From contig NZ_CP108494.1 in NCBI RefSeq assembly GCF_041435435.1, positions 992,001 to 1,056,000 of the forward strand: a stretch of 64,000 nt of DNA. Reading direction: 5' to 3'. The notes under the pieces are model-generated. The model had not been told where the DNA came from. It searched no databases and worked only from the letters and a program-made list of their open reading frames with translations. Source of the stretch: Streptomyces sp. NBC_01241 (GTDB lineage: Bacteria; Actinomycetota; Actinomycetes; Streptomycetales; Streptomycetaceae). The translations under genes were made by a program, and so were the position numbers. How positions within the stretch are numbered: position 1 is the first letter of the stretch; every line of letters begins with the position of its first letter. Shown piece by piece: positions 43,834-52,773 of this stretch.

Positions 43834-46398
43834 CTATTCGGCGGCGATCGCGCGGAGCACGTCCAGCCGTGCCGCCCGGCGGGCCGGCCGGCGGCCTGCC
43901 AGCGCCCCGGCGGTGATCCCCACGAGGGCGATCACCAGGAGCCGCAGCGGCGGCAGCGCGAAGGAGAAGGCGGTGCCGCCCGCGGATGCCTCGACCAGCA
44001 CCCAGCCGAGGAAGCCGCCGAGCAGCAGACCGCCCGCCGTGCCGAACGCGGCGACCAGGACGGACTCCCAGCGGACCATGGACCGCAGCTGGCTCCTGGT
44101 CTGCCCGACGGCCCGCAACAGGCCCAGTTCCCTGGTGCGTTCGTGGACGGCCAGCGTGAGCGTGTTGGCGATGCCCAGCAGCGCGATCAGTACGGCGAGT
44201 GCCAGCAGGGCGTAGACCAGGGTGAGCATCATGTCGATGCCGCCGGCCGAGGACTGTGCGTACTCGCTGCGGGTCTGTACGTCCGGATTGCCGTACGCCT
44301 CCGCGGTCTTCGCGACCGCCGCCTTGCCGTCGGCGATGGACACGCCGGGCTTGAAGGAAACGGCGATCAGCGAGTCGGAGTCCTGGGCGCGGTGCGGGTC
44401 CCAGGCCTGGCGGGTGATGACGTAGTCGCCCGCCAGTTCCGGCCGGTCGTAGACGGCGCGGACCGTGAAGTTCTGCCGGGTGCCGTCGGTGAAGGTGAGC
44501 CGTGCGGTGGAGCCGGTGCGCAGTCCGCGCTTGCCGGCCTCGGCGGCGGACACCGCGATCCCGCTCGTGCCCAGCCCGTTCAGCGATCCGTCGACCCGGC
44601 CGAGGTCGAAGACCCTGCCGAGCGCGGCCGGGTCGGTGACGGTCAGGGCGCGTCCGGCGCCGTCGACCTCGGCGACCCCTTTACCGAGGCCGACCGCCGT
44701 AGCGACCTCCGGCAGCCGGTCGACGGCCGGGGCGAGCCGGGGGCTGAGGCCGCTGCCGCCCGCCCCGAAGGCGGGGGCACTGATGGCGACGTCGCCCGCG
44801 AAGGCACGGTCCACCGTCTGGTTCATGGTGGCCTTCAGCGAGGCACCGAAGACGGTGAACAGGGAGACCACGGCGACGCCGATCATCAGCGCGGTCGCGG
44901 TGGACGCGGTCCGTCGGGGGCTGCGCAGGGCGTTGCGGCGAGCCAGCCGGCCCGTGACGCCGCGCAGCCGGTCGAGCGGAGCGCCGAGGAACCGTACGGC
45001 GTACGTGGAGGCGACCGGTCCGAGCGACACGAACGCGGCGAGTGCGAGTACCGCACCGGCGGCCGACAGCGGGCCGGACGGGCCGGCCGACACGCCGGCC
45101 AGGATGGTGCCGACGGAGGCGGCCAGCAGTACGAGCCCGGTCAGGGTGCGGGTGCGGGATGCCGCGGAGTGGTCCACGGCGCTCTCGCGCAGGGCGGCGA
45201 GCGGAGCGGTGCGGCCGGCCCGGACGGCGGGCAGGAGGGCGGAGCCGAGGCAGACGAGGACGCCGACGGCGAGCGGCAGCAGCAGCGACCCGGCGCCGAT
45301 CACCAACGGGCCCGCGGGGAACGGGAATCCGACGGCGGAGAAGAGCGCCCGCAGTCCGGCGGCGATCCCGATGCCGCCGGCCAGACCCGCGGCGGAGGCG
45401 ATCACGCCGACCGCGCCCGCCTCGACGAGGCTCGCTCCGACGACCTGGCCGCGGGAGGCACCGAGCGCGCGCAGCAGGGCGTTCTCGCGGGTCCGCTGAG
45501 CAACGACGATCGCGAAGGTGTTGTGGATGGAGAAGGCGGTGACGAGCAGCACGATCCCGGAGAACACCAGCAGCAGCGTGGTGAACAGGCTGAGGAAGGC
45601 GCCGGAGATCATGTCCCGGTCCTCGGCGGCCGAGGCCTGTCCGGTGATGGCCTCGACGCCCTTGGGCAGCACGGGGTGCAGTGCGTCGACGAGTTCCTGC
45701 TGACTGGTGCCCGGGCCCGCGCGCACCTGGATGGTCGATGCCTCGCCGGGCTTCGGCGTGAGGTACTTCTCGGCGTCGTCCTGCGTCATCGCGGTGTAGG
45801 TGACCTGTCCCATGCCGTCCTGGCCGCCGAAGGTGGCCAGTCCGACGATCGTGACGCGTACGGGGTCGGGGGTGCGCAGCACGGTGGTGTCGCCGATCCT
45901 GAGCCCGCCCCGGTCGGCGGCGCCGCGGTTGATGACGACCTCACCGGGTGCGGCGGGGGCGCGTCCGGCGGCGAGCCGGTACGGGTTGAGCTTCGGGTCG
46001 TCGATCCAGTTGCCGGCGAGGGTGGGCGGCCCCTGGCCGCCGACGGGTTTGCCGTCGGAACCGATGAGCTGGCCGGCGCCCTGGATGTCGGGGGCCGCCG
46101 CGGCGACCCCGGGGGTCTGCTCGATCGTCTTCACGAGTGCGGTGCTCACCGGCTGCCGGGTGCCCCGGGATTCACCGGCGACGGTGATCACGTCGGTCCC
46201 GCGCACAACGGCGTCGGTACCGGCGGTGGCGTTGCCGAACATGGTGTCGAAGCTCGCGCGCAGGGTGTCGCTCATGACGAGCGTCCCGGTGAGGAACGCG
46301 ACGCCGAGCAGGACGGCGACGAAGGTGCCGGAGAAGCGGCGCTTGTGGGCGCGGAGCGAGGAGACGCTCAGGCGTACGGATGCCCGGGGGCTGGTCAT
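43834..46398 (-). CDS. FtsX/MacB-type ABC transporter permease
   Basis: 854 residues with two FtsX repeats: an N-terminal helix, a large extracytoplasmic MacB-like domain, three helices (LLLVFSGIVLLVTAFSIHNT onward), then a second set ending with LLALAVLIALLGIANTLTLA and SVLVAAFGTAGGLLLGGFLG. This matches the 8-helix bacterial exporters of antimicrobial peptides or lipoproteins. It is four bases downstream of its ATPase gene. Confidence 0.9.
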   Translation of the reverse strand: MTSPRASVRLSVSSLRAHKRRFSGTFVAVLLGVAFLTGTLVMSDTLRASFDTMFGNATAGTDAVVRGTDVITVAGESRGTRQPVSTALVKTIEQTPGVAAAAPDIQGAGQLIGSDGKPVGGQGPPTLAGNWIDDPKLNPYRLAAGRAPAAPGEVVINRGAADRGGLRIGDTTVLRTPDPVRVTIVGLATFGGQDGMGQVTYTAMTQDDAEKYLTPKPGEASTIQVRAGPGTSQQELVDALHPVLPKGVEAITGQASAAEDRDMISGAFLSLFTTLLLVFSGIVLLVTAFSIHNTFAIVVAQRTRENALLRALGASRGQVVGASLVEAGAVGVIASAAGLAGGIGIAAGLRALFSAVGFPFPAGPLVIGAGSLLLPLAVGVLVCLGSALLPAVRAGRTAPLAALRESAVDHSAASRTRTLTGLVLLAASVGTILAGVSAGPSGPLSAAGAVLALAAFVSLGPVASTYAVRFLGAPLDRLRGVTGRLARRNALRSPRRTASTATALMIGVAVVSLFTVFGASLKATMNQTVDRAFAGDVAISAPAFGAGGSGLSPRLAPAVDRLPEVATAVGLGKGVAEVDGAGRALTVTDPAALGRVFDLGRVDGSLNGLGTSGIAVSAAEAGKRGLRTGSTARLTFTDGTRQNFTVRAVYDRPELAGDYVITRQAWDPHRAQDSDSLIAVSFKPGVSIADGKAAVAKTAEAYGNPDVQTRSEYAQSSAGGIDMMLTLVYALLALAVLIALLGIANTLTLAVHERTRELGLLRAVGQTRSQLRSMVRWESVLVAAFGTAGGLLLGGFLGWVLVEASAGGTAFSFALPPLRLLVIALVGITAGALAGRRPARRAARLDVLRAIAAE

Positions 46399-46402
46399 GG
46401 CG

Positions 46403-47197
46403 TCACCGCCTTCGTGAGGGGTGGGGGGCGAAGGACTTGAACCGGTCGATTACGCGCTCCGCCGTGGGGTCGGTCATCCGGTCGACGAGCCGGCCGTCGG
46501 CGAGGAAGACGACCTCGTCGGCGTGGGCGGCGGCGACCGGGTCGTGGGTGACCATGACGACCGTACGGGCGGTCTGCCGGACGGTGCCGCCGAGCAGCCG
46601 GAGCACCTCCTGGCTGGAGCGGGAGTCGAGGTTACCGGTCGGTTCGTCGGCGAAGACGACATCGGGGCTGCCTGCGAAGGCCCGGGCCACGGCCACCCGT
46701 TGCTGCTGTCCGCCGGACAGTTCGCCGGGGCGGTGGTGCAGCCGGTCCCGCAGTCCGACGGTGTCGATCAGTGCGTCGAGCCACTCCGGGTCGGGGCGCT
46801 CGCCCGCCAGATCCAGGGGCAGGGTGATGTTCTCCGCGACGGTGAGTGTCGGCAGGAGGTTGAAGGACTGGAAGACGAAGCCGATGCGCTGCCGGCGCAG
46901 CAGGGTGAGCCTGCGGTCGTCGAGGGCGCTGAGGTCGGTGTCGCCGATGAAGGCGGAGCCGGAGGTGAGGGTGTCGAGTCCGGCCGCGCAGTGCAGGAGG
47001 GTGGATTTGCCGGAGCCGGAGGGCCCCATGATCGCGGTGAAGCGGCCGGCCGGGAAGTCGACGCTCACCCGGTCCAGGGCCCTGACCCGGGTGTCTCCCG
47101 TGCCGTAGAGCTTCACGGCGTCGACGACCCGGGCCGCGGCGGCGGTGGCGGACGTGGGGGTGGGGGTGGGCCCGGAGGTGGGAACGGTGGTCGTCAT
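46403..47197 (-). CDS. MacB-type ABC transporter ATPase
   Basis: 264 residues. Walker A is GPSGSGKST, the Q-loop is FVFQSFNLLPTLT, the signature is LSGGQQQRVAVARA, Walker B is VVFADEPTGNLD and the H-loop is MVTHD. The FNLLPxLT and PTGNLD features are characteristic of LolD/MacB ATPases that pair with FtsX permeases. The N-terminal 20 residues are Thr/Pro-rich. The ATG overlaps the stop of the SHOCT gene by four bases. Confidence 0.93.
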   Translation of the reverse strand: MTTTVPTSGPTPTPTSATAAAARVVDAVKLYGTGDTRVRALDRVSVDFPAGRFTAIMGPSGSGKSTLLHCAAGLDTLTSGSAFIGDTDLSALDDRRLTLLRRQRIGFVFQSFNLLPTLTVAENITLPLDLAGERPDPEWLDALIDTVGLRDRLHHRPGELSGGQQQRVAVARAFAGSPDVVFADEPTGNLDSRSSQEVLRLLGGTVRQTARTVVMVTHDPVAAAHADEVVFLADGRLVDRMTDPTAERVIDRFKSFAPHPSRRR

Positions 47198-47484
47198 GCC
47201 ACTCCCCCCTTGCCGCCTCGGCCGAACTGCTCGTCGAGGACGGAGATCCGGCGCCAGTACTCGTCCTCCTCGATCTCCCCGGCCGCGAAGCGGCGGCCGA
47301 GCAGCGTGATCGGTGACGGTTCGGCGGGGCTCTCCTGGGTGGCACGGGCCTGCCAGGGGCCGCGTCGGCCGCGCAGGACCGTGCGGCGCAGGAGAGTGAC
47401 GCCGCCGATGACGACGGCCGCCCAGAAGAGCGGGAAGAGGAGGATCCAGGGCCCGGGCCCACCGCTGTACGCCAGGGTGTTCAT
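47194..47484 (-). CDS. SHOCT-domain membrane protein
   Basis: 96 residues: one membrane helix (ILLFPLFWAAVVIGGVTLL) and a C-terminal SHOCT motif (ITLLGRRFAAGEIEEDEYWR with RISVLDE). It is the first gene of an operon with the ABC ATPase and FtsX permease. SHOCT segments are oligomerisation motifs, so it may assemble with or regulate the exporter. Confidence 0.85.
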   Translation of the reverse strand: MNTLAYSGGPGPWILLFPLFWAAVVIGGVTLLRRTVLRGRRGPWQARATQESPAEPSPITLLGRRFAAGEIEEDEYWRRISVLDEQFGRGGKGGVA

Positions 47485-48001
47485 CTCGGTCAGCTCCCTC
47501 GGTTCAGGATTCGCGGTCAGGTTTTCCCGACGACTGCGAGCCTGGCCCCGGAAGGGGGCCCGAGTCGTCGTACGGCCAGCGGCCGTGCGCGTACACCCTC
47601 GGGAGTACGCGGCGGATCCGCGGCTGCTCCCCTTGTCGGCCCGAGATCGCCGGGGTGGACGTGCCGGAGAGGCCGATTGCCGATACGGCGGTGTGGGGGT
47701 TCCTCTCCTCCTGGAGGACGGGCGCTCCCGCACGGCTTTGCGGTGGTGAGTCTGTTGCGGCGTGTTCTTCGGCGGTCGTTCATCGGTTTGAATGCGTCGA
47801 TCGTGTTCGTCACCCTGCTGCTGCCGGTTCATCAGATGGCGCGAACTCGCTTTTATCAGCTGGTCGGGCCGGATGGGCGTGGATACGGTCGTTCGCGTCG
47901 TCCAGAAAGGGCGGCACCCGTCGCGTGCTGCGCGCGCCCGGGCCGCCCCGGCCGTCATGCGCTGGTACGGAGCACGCTCGGGCGGTTCCATGGGAGTGGA
48001 C
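47485..48001. other. 517-base intergenic region, divergent promoters
   Basis: Lies between the divergent SHOCT and secreted-protein genes. The middle is less GC-rich, with promoter-like tracts. No gene with a ribosome binding site or recognisable product was seen. Confidence 0.5.
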
Positions 48002-48541
48002 ATGAGTTCTGTAGGTCGTAGGACCGTTGCGGTGATGGCCACGGCTTTGGCGTCGCTGGGTGTGGGGAGCGGTGTCACCGCATCCGCGGCCACCCCGGCC
48101 GCCACGTCGTGCAGCGGGGCGGAATGCCCCAGCCTGAAGCCGGCCAGGCTCACGACGAGCCAGGCCACCCTGAATGTCACCCAGATGCAACTGGAGAACA
48201 TCCAGGCGATGGCGTCCGACGCGGTGACCGGGGAGCCCATCCGCGGTGCGAAGATCGTGTTCGCCACCATCGGCGGCCGGACGCTGGGGGCGGCCTACAC
48301 CGACTACGACGGCGTGGCCTCGATCACCGCCCCGGAGAACCTGGGTCCCGGAACCCTCCAGGAGCTGCTGGGCGGCTACGAAGCGGCGATGGTCGGCGAC
48401 GGCATCCACGCCCCGGTCGGGGCCCACGGAGCGATCACCGTCGGCACCGACCAGGCCCCTGGTGTCCCGAACTCCCCGTGCGCCATCTGCAGTGACCGCG
48501 GGCTCAAGCAGGACGTGGTCCCGGTCGACTGGAGCCGGTAA
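48002..48541 (+). CDS. Secreted protein ending in the S74 catalytic SDxxxK motif
   Basis: 179 residues. A Sec-type signal peptide (RRTVAVMATALASLGVGSGV, cut after an Ala near 29-31) is followed by a beta-rich Ig-like region (GEPIRGAKIVFATIGGRTLG, then AAYTDYDGVASITAPENLGP). The last residues are CSDRGLKQDVVPVDWSR, which matches the opening of a peptidase S74 intramolecular chaperone domain. Ser164 and Lys169 have the spacing of the Ser-Lys pair that cleaves phage endosialidases. The protein stops there, and the rest of the domain is in the next gene. GGGAG lies five bases before the ATG. Confidence 0.75.
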   Translation: MSSVGRRTVAVMATALASLGVGSGVTASAATPAATSCSGAECPSLKPARLTTSQATLNVTQMQLENIQAMASDAVTGEPIRGAKIVFATIGGRTLGAAYTDYDGVASITAPENLGPGTLQELLGGYEAAMVGDGIHAPVGAHGAITVGTDQAPGVPNSPCAICSDRGLKQDVVPVDWSR

Positions 48542-48543
48542 GG

Positions 48544-48918
48544 ATGCGGATCTTCCACCGGCGGTCCCGGGCGGCCGACCACAGTGCCCCGGCCCGTCGT
48601 CCGGCCGGTGCGCGGGAGAGTGGCGCTGTGGCCCCGGTCGGTGCGGTCAATGGTCACGCGGTCCTGGCGACCGTGGCCGCGCTGCCCATCAGTACCTGGC
48701 GCTACCTCTGGGAGCCCGAAGACGTGCGTCACCTCGGGCCGATGGCCCAGGACTGGCACACCGCCTTCGGCTTCAACCAGGACGACACCACCATCCCCGT
48801 CGTCGACGGCCTCGGCGTCGCCCTGGTGTGCGTCCAGGCACTGCACCGCCGCGTGGAAGAACTCACGGCCGAAATGGATCGTCTGCGAGAAGCCGCGAAC
48901 GCGCCCGACGCCGCGTGA
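48544..48918 (+). CDS. Peptidase S74-like chaperone domain lacking the catalytic pair
   Basis: 124 residues. After a basic, Ala/Pro-rich N-terminal region of about 36 residues comes VNGHAVLATVAALPISTWRY, then VRHLGPMAQDWHTAFGFNQD, VDGLGVALVCVQALHRRVEE and a C-terminal coiled coil. This is the body of an S74 chaperone, as in tail spike and fibre proteins. The SDxxxK segment that should precede it is at the end of the previous gene, two bases upstream and in another frame. There is no signal peptide. A minus-one shift at the end of the first gene would join the frames, but no slippery heptamer is seen. Confidence 0.75.
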   Translation: MRIFHRRSRAADHSAPARRPAGARESGAVAPVGAVNGHAVLATVAALPISTWRYLWEPEDVRHLGPMAQDWHTAFGFNQDDTTIPVVDGLGVALVCVQALHRRVEELTAEMDRLREAANAPDAA

Positions 48919-49065
48919 CGACGTGAGACGGCCTGCCCTGATGCTCCAGCGGTCGGAGGGGCGGACGGACAGTGGCCACGGACACTCCCGCGGTCGCCGC
49001 CCGCTCTCCGAGAGGGCTTGGGGAGTCGGCCCCTGCGGAACACTCATCACGATCCACAGGACACC

Positions 49066-49782
49066 ATGACAGGACCGGACACCTTGGCACGACACGACAC
49101 GGTGACGGAGCCGTCCGAGGCGATGGATCAGCCGTCACCGGTGTGTACGGACGCGATCTGGCGGCTTCCGGTGACGGTCTGTCGCATCACCCAGTTCCTG
49201 GGTGAGCAGACGGCCGGCGCCTTGCTGGAGCGCGCCATCGCCTCCACCGGCGACACGTTGAAGCCCTCCATGATCGGAGACCGGGAAGTGGTCCCCGGTC
49301 TTCGCCGGTCCCGGTCGTGCCAGGACTTCGCCGCGCCCGAGTTGACGGCGGCCATCGATGAGGTGCTGGAGGCGGTCGAACACACTCTGGGCGTCTCCTG
49401 CCAGTACACCGAACCCAGCTACGGCCTCAACGTGCACAACGACGGCGACTTCTACCGGCCGCACCAGGACACCAGCGCCGAGTACGCGCCCCGACGTCTA
49501 CTCACGTTCGTGTACTACCTGCATCGCACACCCCGGCCTTTCGACGGGGGCGAGCTGCGTGTGTTCGACGTCGCCCTGCCACTGCACACCGAGACAGCCG
49601 GAAAGTGGGAGGAGCGCACCTGGCGGGACTGGGAGCCCGAGCACGACAGCATCGTGTTCTTCCGACCCACCGCCTGGCATGAGGTACGGCCGGTCAGCTG
49701 CCCGAGCAAGCAGCACGCGGACAGCCGCTTCGCCATCAACGGCTGGCTGTGCAGCCCCGACCCCGCGAACCGCGGCGGCTGA
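49066..49782 (+). CDS. 2OG-Fe(II) oxygenase (prolyl 4-hydroxylase-like)
   Basis: 238 residues. The iron ligands are His133 and Asp135 (YRPHQDTS) and His205 (TAWHEVRPV); Arg221 (SRFAINGW) is the likely 2-oxoglutarate anchor. LLTFVYYLHRTPRPFDGGEL is a typical core strand and loop. It would hydroxylate a protein or small-molecule target using O2. It follows the split-S74 pair by 147 bases on the same strand, so the secreted or chaperone-domain proteins are possible substrates, as inference only. Confidence 0.85.
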   Translation: MTGPDTLARHDTVTEPSEAMDQPSPVCTDAIWRLPVTVCRITQFLGEQTAGALLERAIASTGDTLKPSMIGDREVVPGLRRSRSCQDFAAPELTAAIDEVLEAVEHTLGVSCQYTEPSYGLNVHNDGDFYRPHQDTSAEYAPRRLLTFVYYLHRTPRPFDGGELRVFDVALPLHTETAGKWEERTWRDWEPEHDSIVFFRPTAWHEVRPVSCPSKQHADSRFAINGWLCSPDPANRGG

Positions 49783-49809
49783 GCACCCGACGGCCGTCCC
49801 GGGAGCCCG

Positions 49810-51024
49810 TCACGTAAGCGCGGCCAGCGGATCGTCCAGCACCGGCTGCCAGGCGAGTTCCGCCGCGCCCACCAGGCTGTTGTAGTCGAGCGTGCACGGC
49901 AGGATCGGCACACTGCCGCTGCGCCCCCACAGGCTGCGGTCCGCCACCACCGCGCGCAGCCGCTCCGGATCCGCGTCGAGCAGGGCGCGGTGCAGTCCGC
50001 CGAGGATGATGCGGTCGGGGTTGAGGATGTTGACGAGTCCGGCGAGCCCGAGGCCGAGCCGGTCGATCAGCGCCTCGGCCGCGCCCCGCACCGCTGGGTC
50101 CTCGTACTCCGTACGCAGCAGATCGCCGGCCTGCTTGAGCAGCGACTCCTGCGGACCGGGTTCGCGACGGGCGGTGATCAGGAAGGCCAGCGGGTCGGTC
50201 TCGACGTCCAGGCAGCCGCGACCGCCGCAGTAGCACGGCCGGCCCTCGGGGTTCACCGTGAGATGCCCGACCTCCAGCGCGAGTCCCGAACTCCCGGTGT
50301 GCAGGCGGCCGTCGAGGACCAGTGCCCCGCCCACGCCGCGGTGACCGGTGGCCACACAGAGCAGATGCTGGGCGCCGCGCCCCGCACCGTGCCGGTGCTC
50401 GGCGAGTGCGGCGAGGTTGACGTCGTTCCCGGTGAACGCCGGCCCGGGGATGCCCGCTTCCCGTACCCGGTCGGCGAAGATCTCGCGGACCGGGGCGCCC
50501 GCGGGCCAGGCGATGTGCAGTGGGTTCAGTGCGGTGCCCTCCGGTTCGGCGACCGCGGACGGCACCGCGAGGCCCGCGCCGACGCAGCGCAGTCCGCTCT
50601 CCCGCAGCAGCCGGGCGCAGTCGTCGACGACGTCGCCGATGACCTGGGCCGGGTCCGCGGTGACGGTGGCACAGCTCGGGGTGGTGGCGACGAGCCGTCC
50701 GCCGAGCCCGACGAGCGCGGCCCGGAACCCGTCGGCGTGCACCTGGGCGGCGATGGCGACGGGGCCGGACTCCCGGATGGCCAGTCGGTGCGAGGGGCGG
50801 CCCTGCGAGCCGGCGGCGGAGCCCGGCCTGGAGTCGACCCGGATCAGTCCGAGCGCCTCCAGTTCCGCGGCGACCGCACCGGCCGTCGCCCGGGTGACGC
50901 CGAGTTCGGAGGTGAGGACGGCGCGGGTGGGCGCGCGTCCGGTGTGGACCAGTTCCAGCGCGGGTCCGAGCGCGCTGCGGCCCCTCTCCAACTTTGTCCG
51001 GGTGGTGGTCACCTTGCCGTTCAT
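49810..51024 (-). CDS. ROK family transcriptional regulator
   Basis: 404 residues. The N-terminal winged helix is PTRAVLTSELGVTRATAGAV at about 33-52. The ROK kinase-like domain has FTGNDVNLAALAEH, GVGGALVLDG, and the zinc site with GHLTVNPEGRPCYCGGRGCL. The presence of a helix-turn-helix makes it a regulator rather than a sugar kinase. It is divergent from an MFS transporter, its likely target. Confidence 0.88.
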   Translation of the reverse strand: MNGKVTTTRTKLERGRSALGPALELVHTGRAPTRAVLTSELGVTRATAGAVAAELEALGLIRVDSRPGSAAGSQGRPSHRLAIRESGPVAIAAQVHADGFRAALVGLGGRLVATTPSCATVTADPAQVIGDVVDDCARLLRESGLRCVGAGLAVPSAVAEPEGTALNPLHIAWPAGAPVREIFADRVREAGIPGPAFTGNDVNLAALAEHRHGAGRGAQHLLCVATGHRGVGGALVLDGRLHTGSSGLALEVGHLTVNPEGRPCYCGGRGCLDVETDPLAFLITARREPGPQESLLKQAGDLLRTEYEDPAVRGAAEALIDRLGLGLAGLVNILNPDRIILGGLHRALLDADPERLRAVVADRSLWGRSGSVPILPCTLDYNSLVGAAELAWQPVLDDPLAALT

Positions 51025-51109
51025 GGGGGCGAGTCTCCCATGATCCGCGGGTGTTGCCGACGCCCCGGTCGCGCACATCTGCCTCGTGCGCCCGTGGCAG
51101 GCAGCCGTC

Positions 51110-51169
51110 TTGCGCGCGTTGTCCGGACGCCCCTATGCTGAGTTTGTGCCGCAACTAAACAAATTGCGG
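51110..51169 (+). promoter_or_regulatory. Promoter and inverted repeat at MFS gene start
   Basis: TTGCGC (51110-51115) and TATGCT (51134-51139) are separated by 18 bases. Transcription would start at about the GTG at 51146, giving a leaderless message. CCGCAA and TTGCGG (51149-51154 and 51164-51169) form an inverted repeat around CTAAACAAA over the first codons, a plausible ROK operator. Confidence 0.5.
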
Positions 51170-52357
51170 ACGGCCCTGCCGGGGGGACCGGGCGGAATCA
51201 CCGCCCCAGCTTCGTCGGCCCGCCTCCGTACCGCGCTGACCGTGTTCTTCGCCCTCGACGGCTTCCTCTTCGCCGGCTGGGTGGTCCGCATCCCGGCCAT
51301 CAAGCACCAGACCGGCGCCTCGGCCGCCACTCTGGGGCTCGCCCTGCTCGGCGTATCCGCCGGGGCCGTGGTGACCATGACGCTCACCGGCCGGCTGTGC
51401 CGGCGCTTCGGCAGCCATCCGCTGACCGTGGTCTGCGGCGTTCTCCTTTCCCTGAGCATCGCCCTGCCCGCACGGACGCATTCGGCGCTCGCGCTCGGCC
51501 TGGTACTGCTGGCCTTCGGCGCCGCGTACGGCGGGATGAACGTGGCGATGAACAGCGCGGCCGTCGACCTGGTCGCCGCCCTGCGGCGCCCCGTGATGCC
51601 CGGCTTCCACGCCGCGTTCAGCCTCGGCGGCATGGTCGGCGCCGGGCTCGGCGGCCTGGTCGCGGGCGGCCTCTCCCCCGCCACACATCTCTTCGTCCTC
51701 ACCGGGGTCGGACTCCTGGTCACCGCGGCGGCCGGCCCGGTGCTGCTGCGTGCTCCGGCGCCGGGGCCCGCGCCCACGGCCGGCACCGCCGAGGTGCCGC
51801 GACCGGCCGGGCGGGCCCGCCGCACGGTGCTCCTGTTCGGTGTGATCGCGCTGTGCACGGCGTACGGCGAGGGCGCGCTGGCCGACTGGGGCGCCCTCCA
51901 TCTCGAACAGGACCTGCATGCCCACCCGGGCATCGCCGCCGCCGGATACTCCCTGTTCGCACTGTCCATGACGGCCGGTCGGCTCAGCGGTACGGCGCTG
52001 CTCGAGCGGCTCGGCCAGACCCGGACCCTCGTCGCCGGCGGGACGACGGCCGCCGCCGGGATGCTCCTCGGCTCGCTCGCCCCGACCACCTGGTCGGCGC
52101 TCCTCGGTTTCGCCGTCACCGGTCTCGGTCTGGCCAATATCTTCCCCGTCGCGGTGGGCCGGGCGGGCGAGCTGGCCGGGCCCGGAGGAGTGGCCACCGC
52201 GTCGACGCTCGGGTACGGCGGGATGCTGCTCGGGCCGCCCGCGATCGGATTCCTGGCCGACTGGCTCTCCCTGCCGCTGGCCCTCACCACGGTGGCGCTG
52301 CTGGCCATCGCGGCCGCCGCGCTGGGATACGGAGCACGCAACGCGGCGCACGCCTGA
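51146..52357 (+). CDS. MFS transporter
   Basis: 403 residues, twelve predicted helices. The first is LTVFFALDGFLFAGWVVRIP, with the family loop GRLCRRFGSH between helices 2 and 3; the second half begins RTVLLFGVIALCTAYGEGAL. FFALDGFLFAGWVVRIPAIK resembles the FucP/YbjJ-like drug or sugar MFS group. GTG 51146 is chosen from the promoter spacing. It pairs with the divergent ROK regulator. Confidence 0.85.
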   Translation: MPQLNKLRTALPGGPGGITAPASSARLRTALTVFFALDGFLFAGWVVRIPAIKHQTGASAATLGLALLGVSAGAVVTMTLTGRLCRRFGSHPLTVVCGVLLSLSIALPARTHSALALGLVLLAFGAAYGGMNVAMNSAAVDLVAALRRPVMPGFHAAFSLGGMVGAGLGGLVAGGLSPATHLFVLTGVGLLVTAAAGPVLLRAPAPGPAPTAGTAEVPRPAGRARRTVLLFGVIALCTAYGEGALADWGALHLEQDLHAHPGIAAAGYSLFALSMTAGRLSGTALLERLGQTRTLVAGGTTAAAGMLLGSLAPTTWSALLGFAVTGLGLANIFPVAVGRAGELAGPGGVATASTLGYGGMLLGPPAIGFLADWLSLPLALTTVALLAIAAAALGYGARNAAHA

Positions 52358-52421
52358 GAGGCCGGCCCTGCTGCGCAAACGCCCCGCCGGGCAGCCCGGC
52401 CCGCTGACACGATCACCACCA

Positions 52422-52515
52422 TGGAGATCACGGATCACATCAACACCCTCGCCGCCGAGGGACACTTGCTGGCGGCCGCCGCACAGGAAGCGGGAACCGG
52501 GGCGCCCGTGCCGAG
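52422..52515 (+). pseudogene. Maleylpyruvate isomerase-family (mycothiol-dependent) protein, 5' fragment
   Basis: The ATG opens MEITDHINTLAAEGHLLAAA and AQEAGTGAPVPS, the usual N-terminus of actinobacterial mycothiol-dependent isomerase/DinB-like proteins. Resemblance then ceases: the next expected CPGW and metal-binding His are absent, and the frame runs into the antisense of a MarR gene and stops. Only about 31 codons remain. Confidence 0.6.
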
Positions 52516-52740
52516 CGCGCTCTGGCTGAGATGGACCCGGGCAGCCAGCTCCTGTACGCGGTAGGCGCAGCCGCCGTCCTCCGCCGCGCCTTCCGCGAGG
52601 ATGTCGAGAACCTCGAAATCGCTGGCACCCAGGCCGTGCCGGTGCAGCTCGCGGTCGAGCTCACAGAGCGTCCTGGCGTGCAGCGCGAGGATGTCCCGCC
52701 ACTCGTCGACGAGCACCCGCTCGGACTTGTTCGCCGCCAT
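52516..52740 (-). pseudogene. MarR family regulator, 3' truncated
   Basis: The minus strand gives MAANKSERVLVDEWRDILAL, HGLGASDFEVLDILAEGAAE and VQELAARVHLSQSAL. This is helix 1 to the recognition helix of a MarR winged helix. The wing and C-terminal dimer helices are replaced by unrelated residues read from the neighbouring isomerase fragment, ending at 52435. The truncated protein could not form a normal dimer. The junction is at about 52515. Confidence 0.75.
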
Positions 52741-52773
52741 GACCGCACGTCAGCAGAGATGACACCTCTTGTT

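Noticed and set aside
43807..46440. An 877-codon open frame on the plus strand
   Set aside because: Antisense to the FtsX permease; Gly/Arg/Asp-rich with no motif.
48533..48546. Programmed frameshift joining the two S74 genes
   Set aside because: The frames would join by a minus-one shift, but no slippery heptamer or following structure is evident, so it is kept only as a possibility within the main finding.
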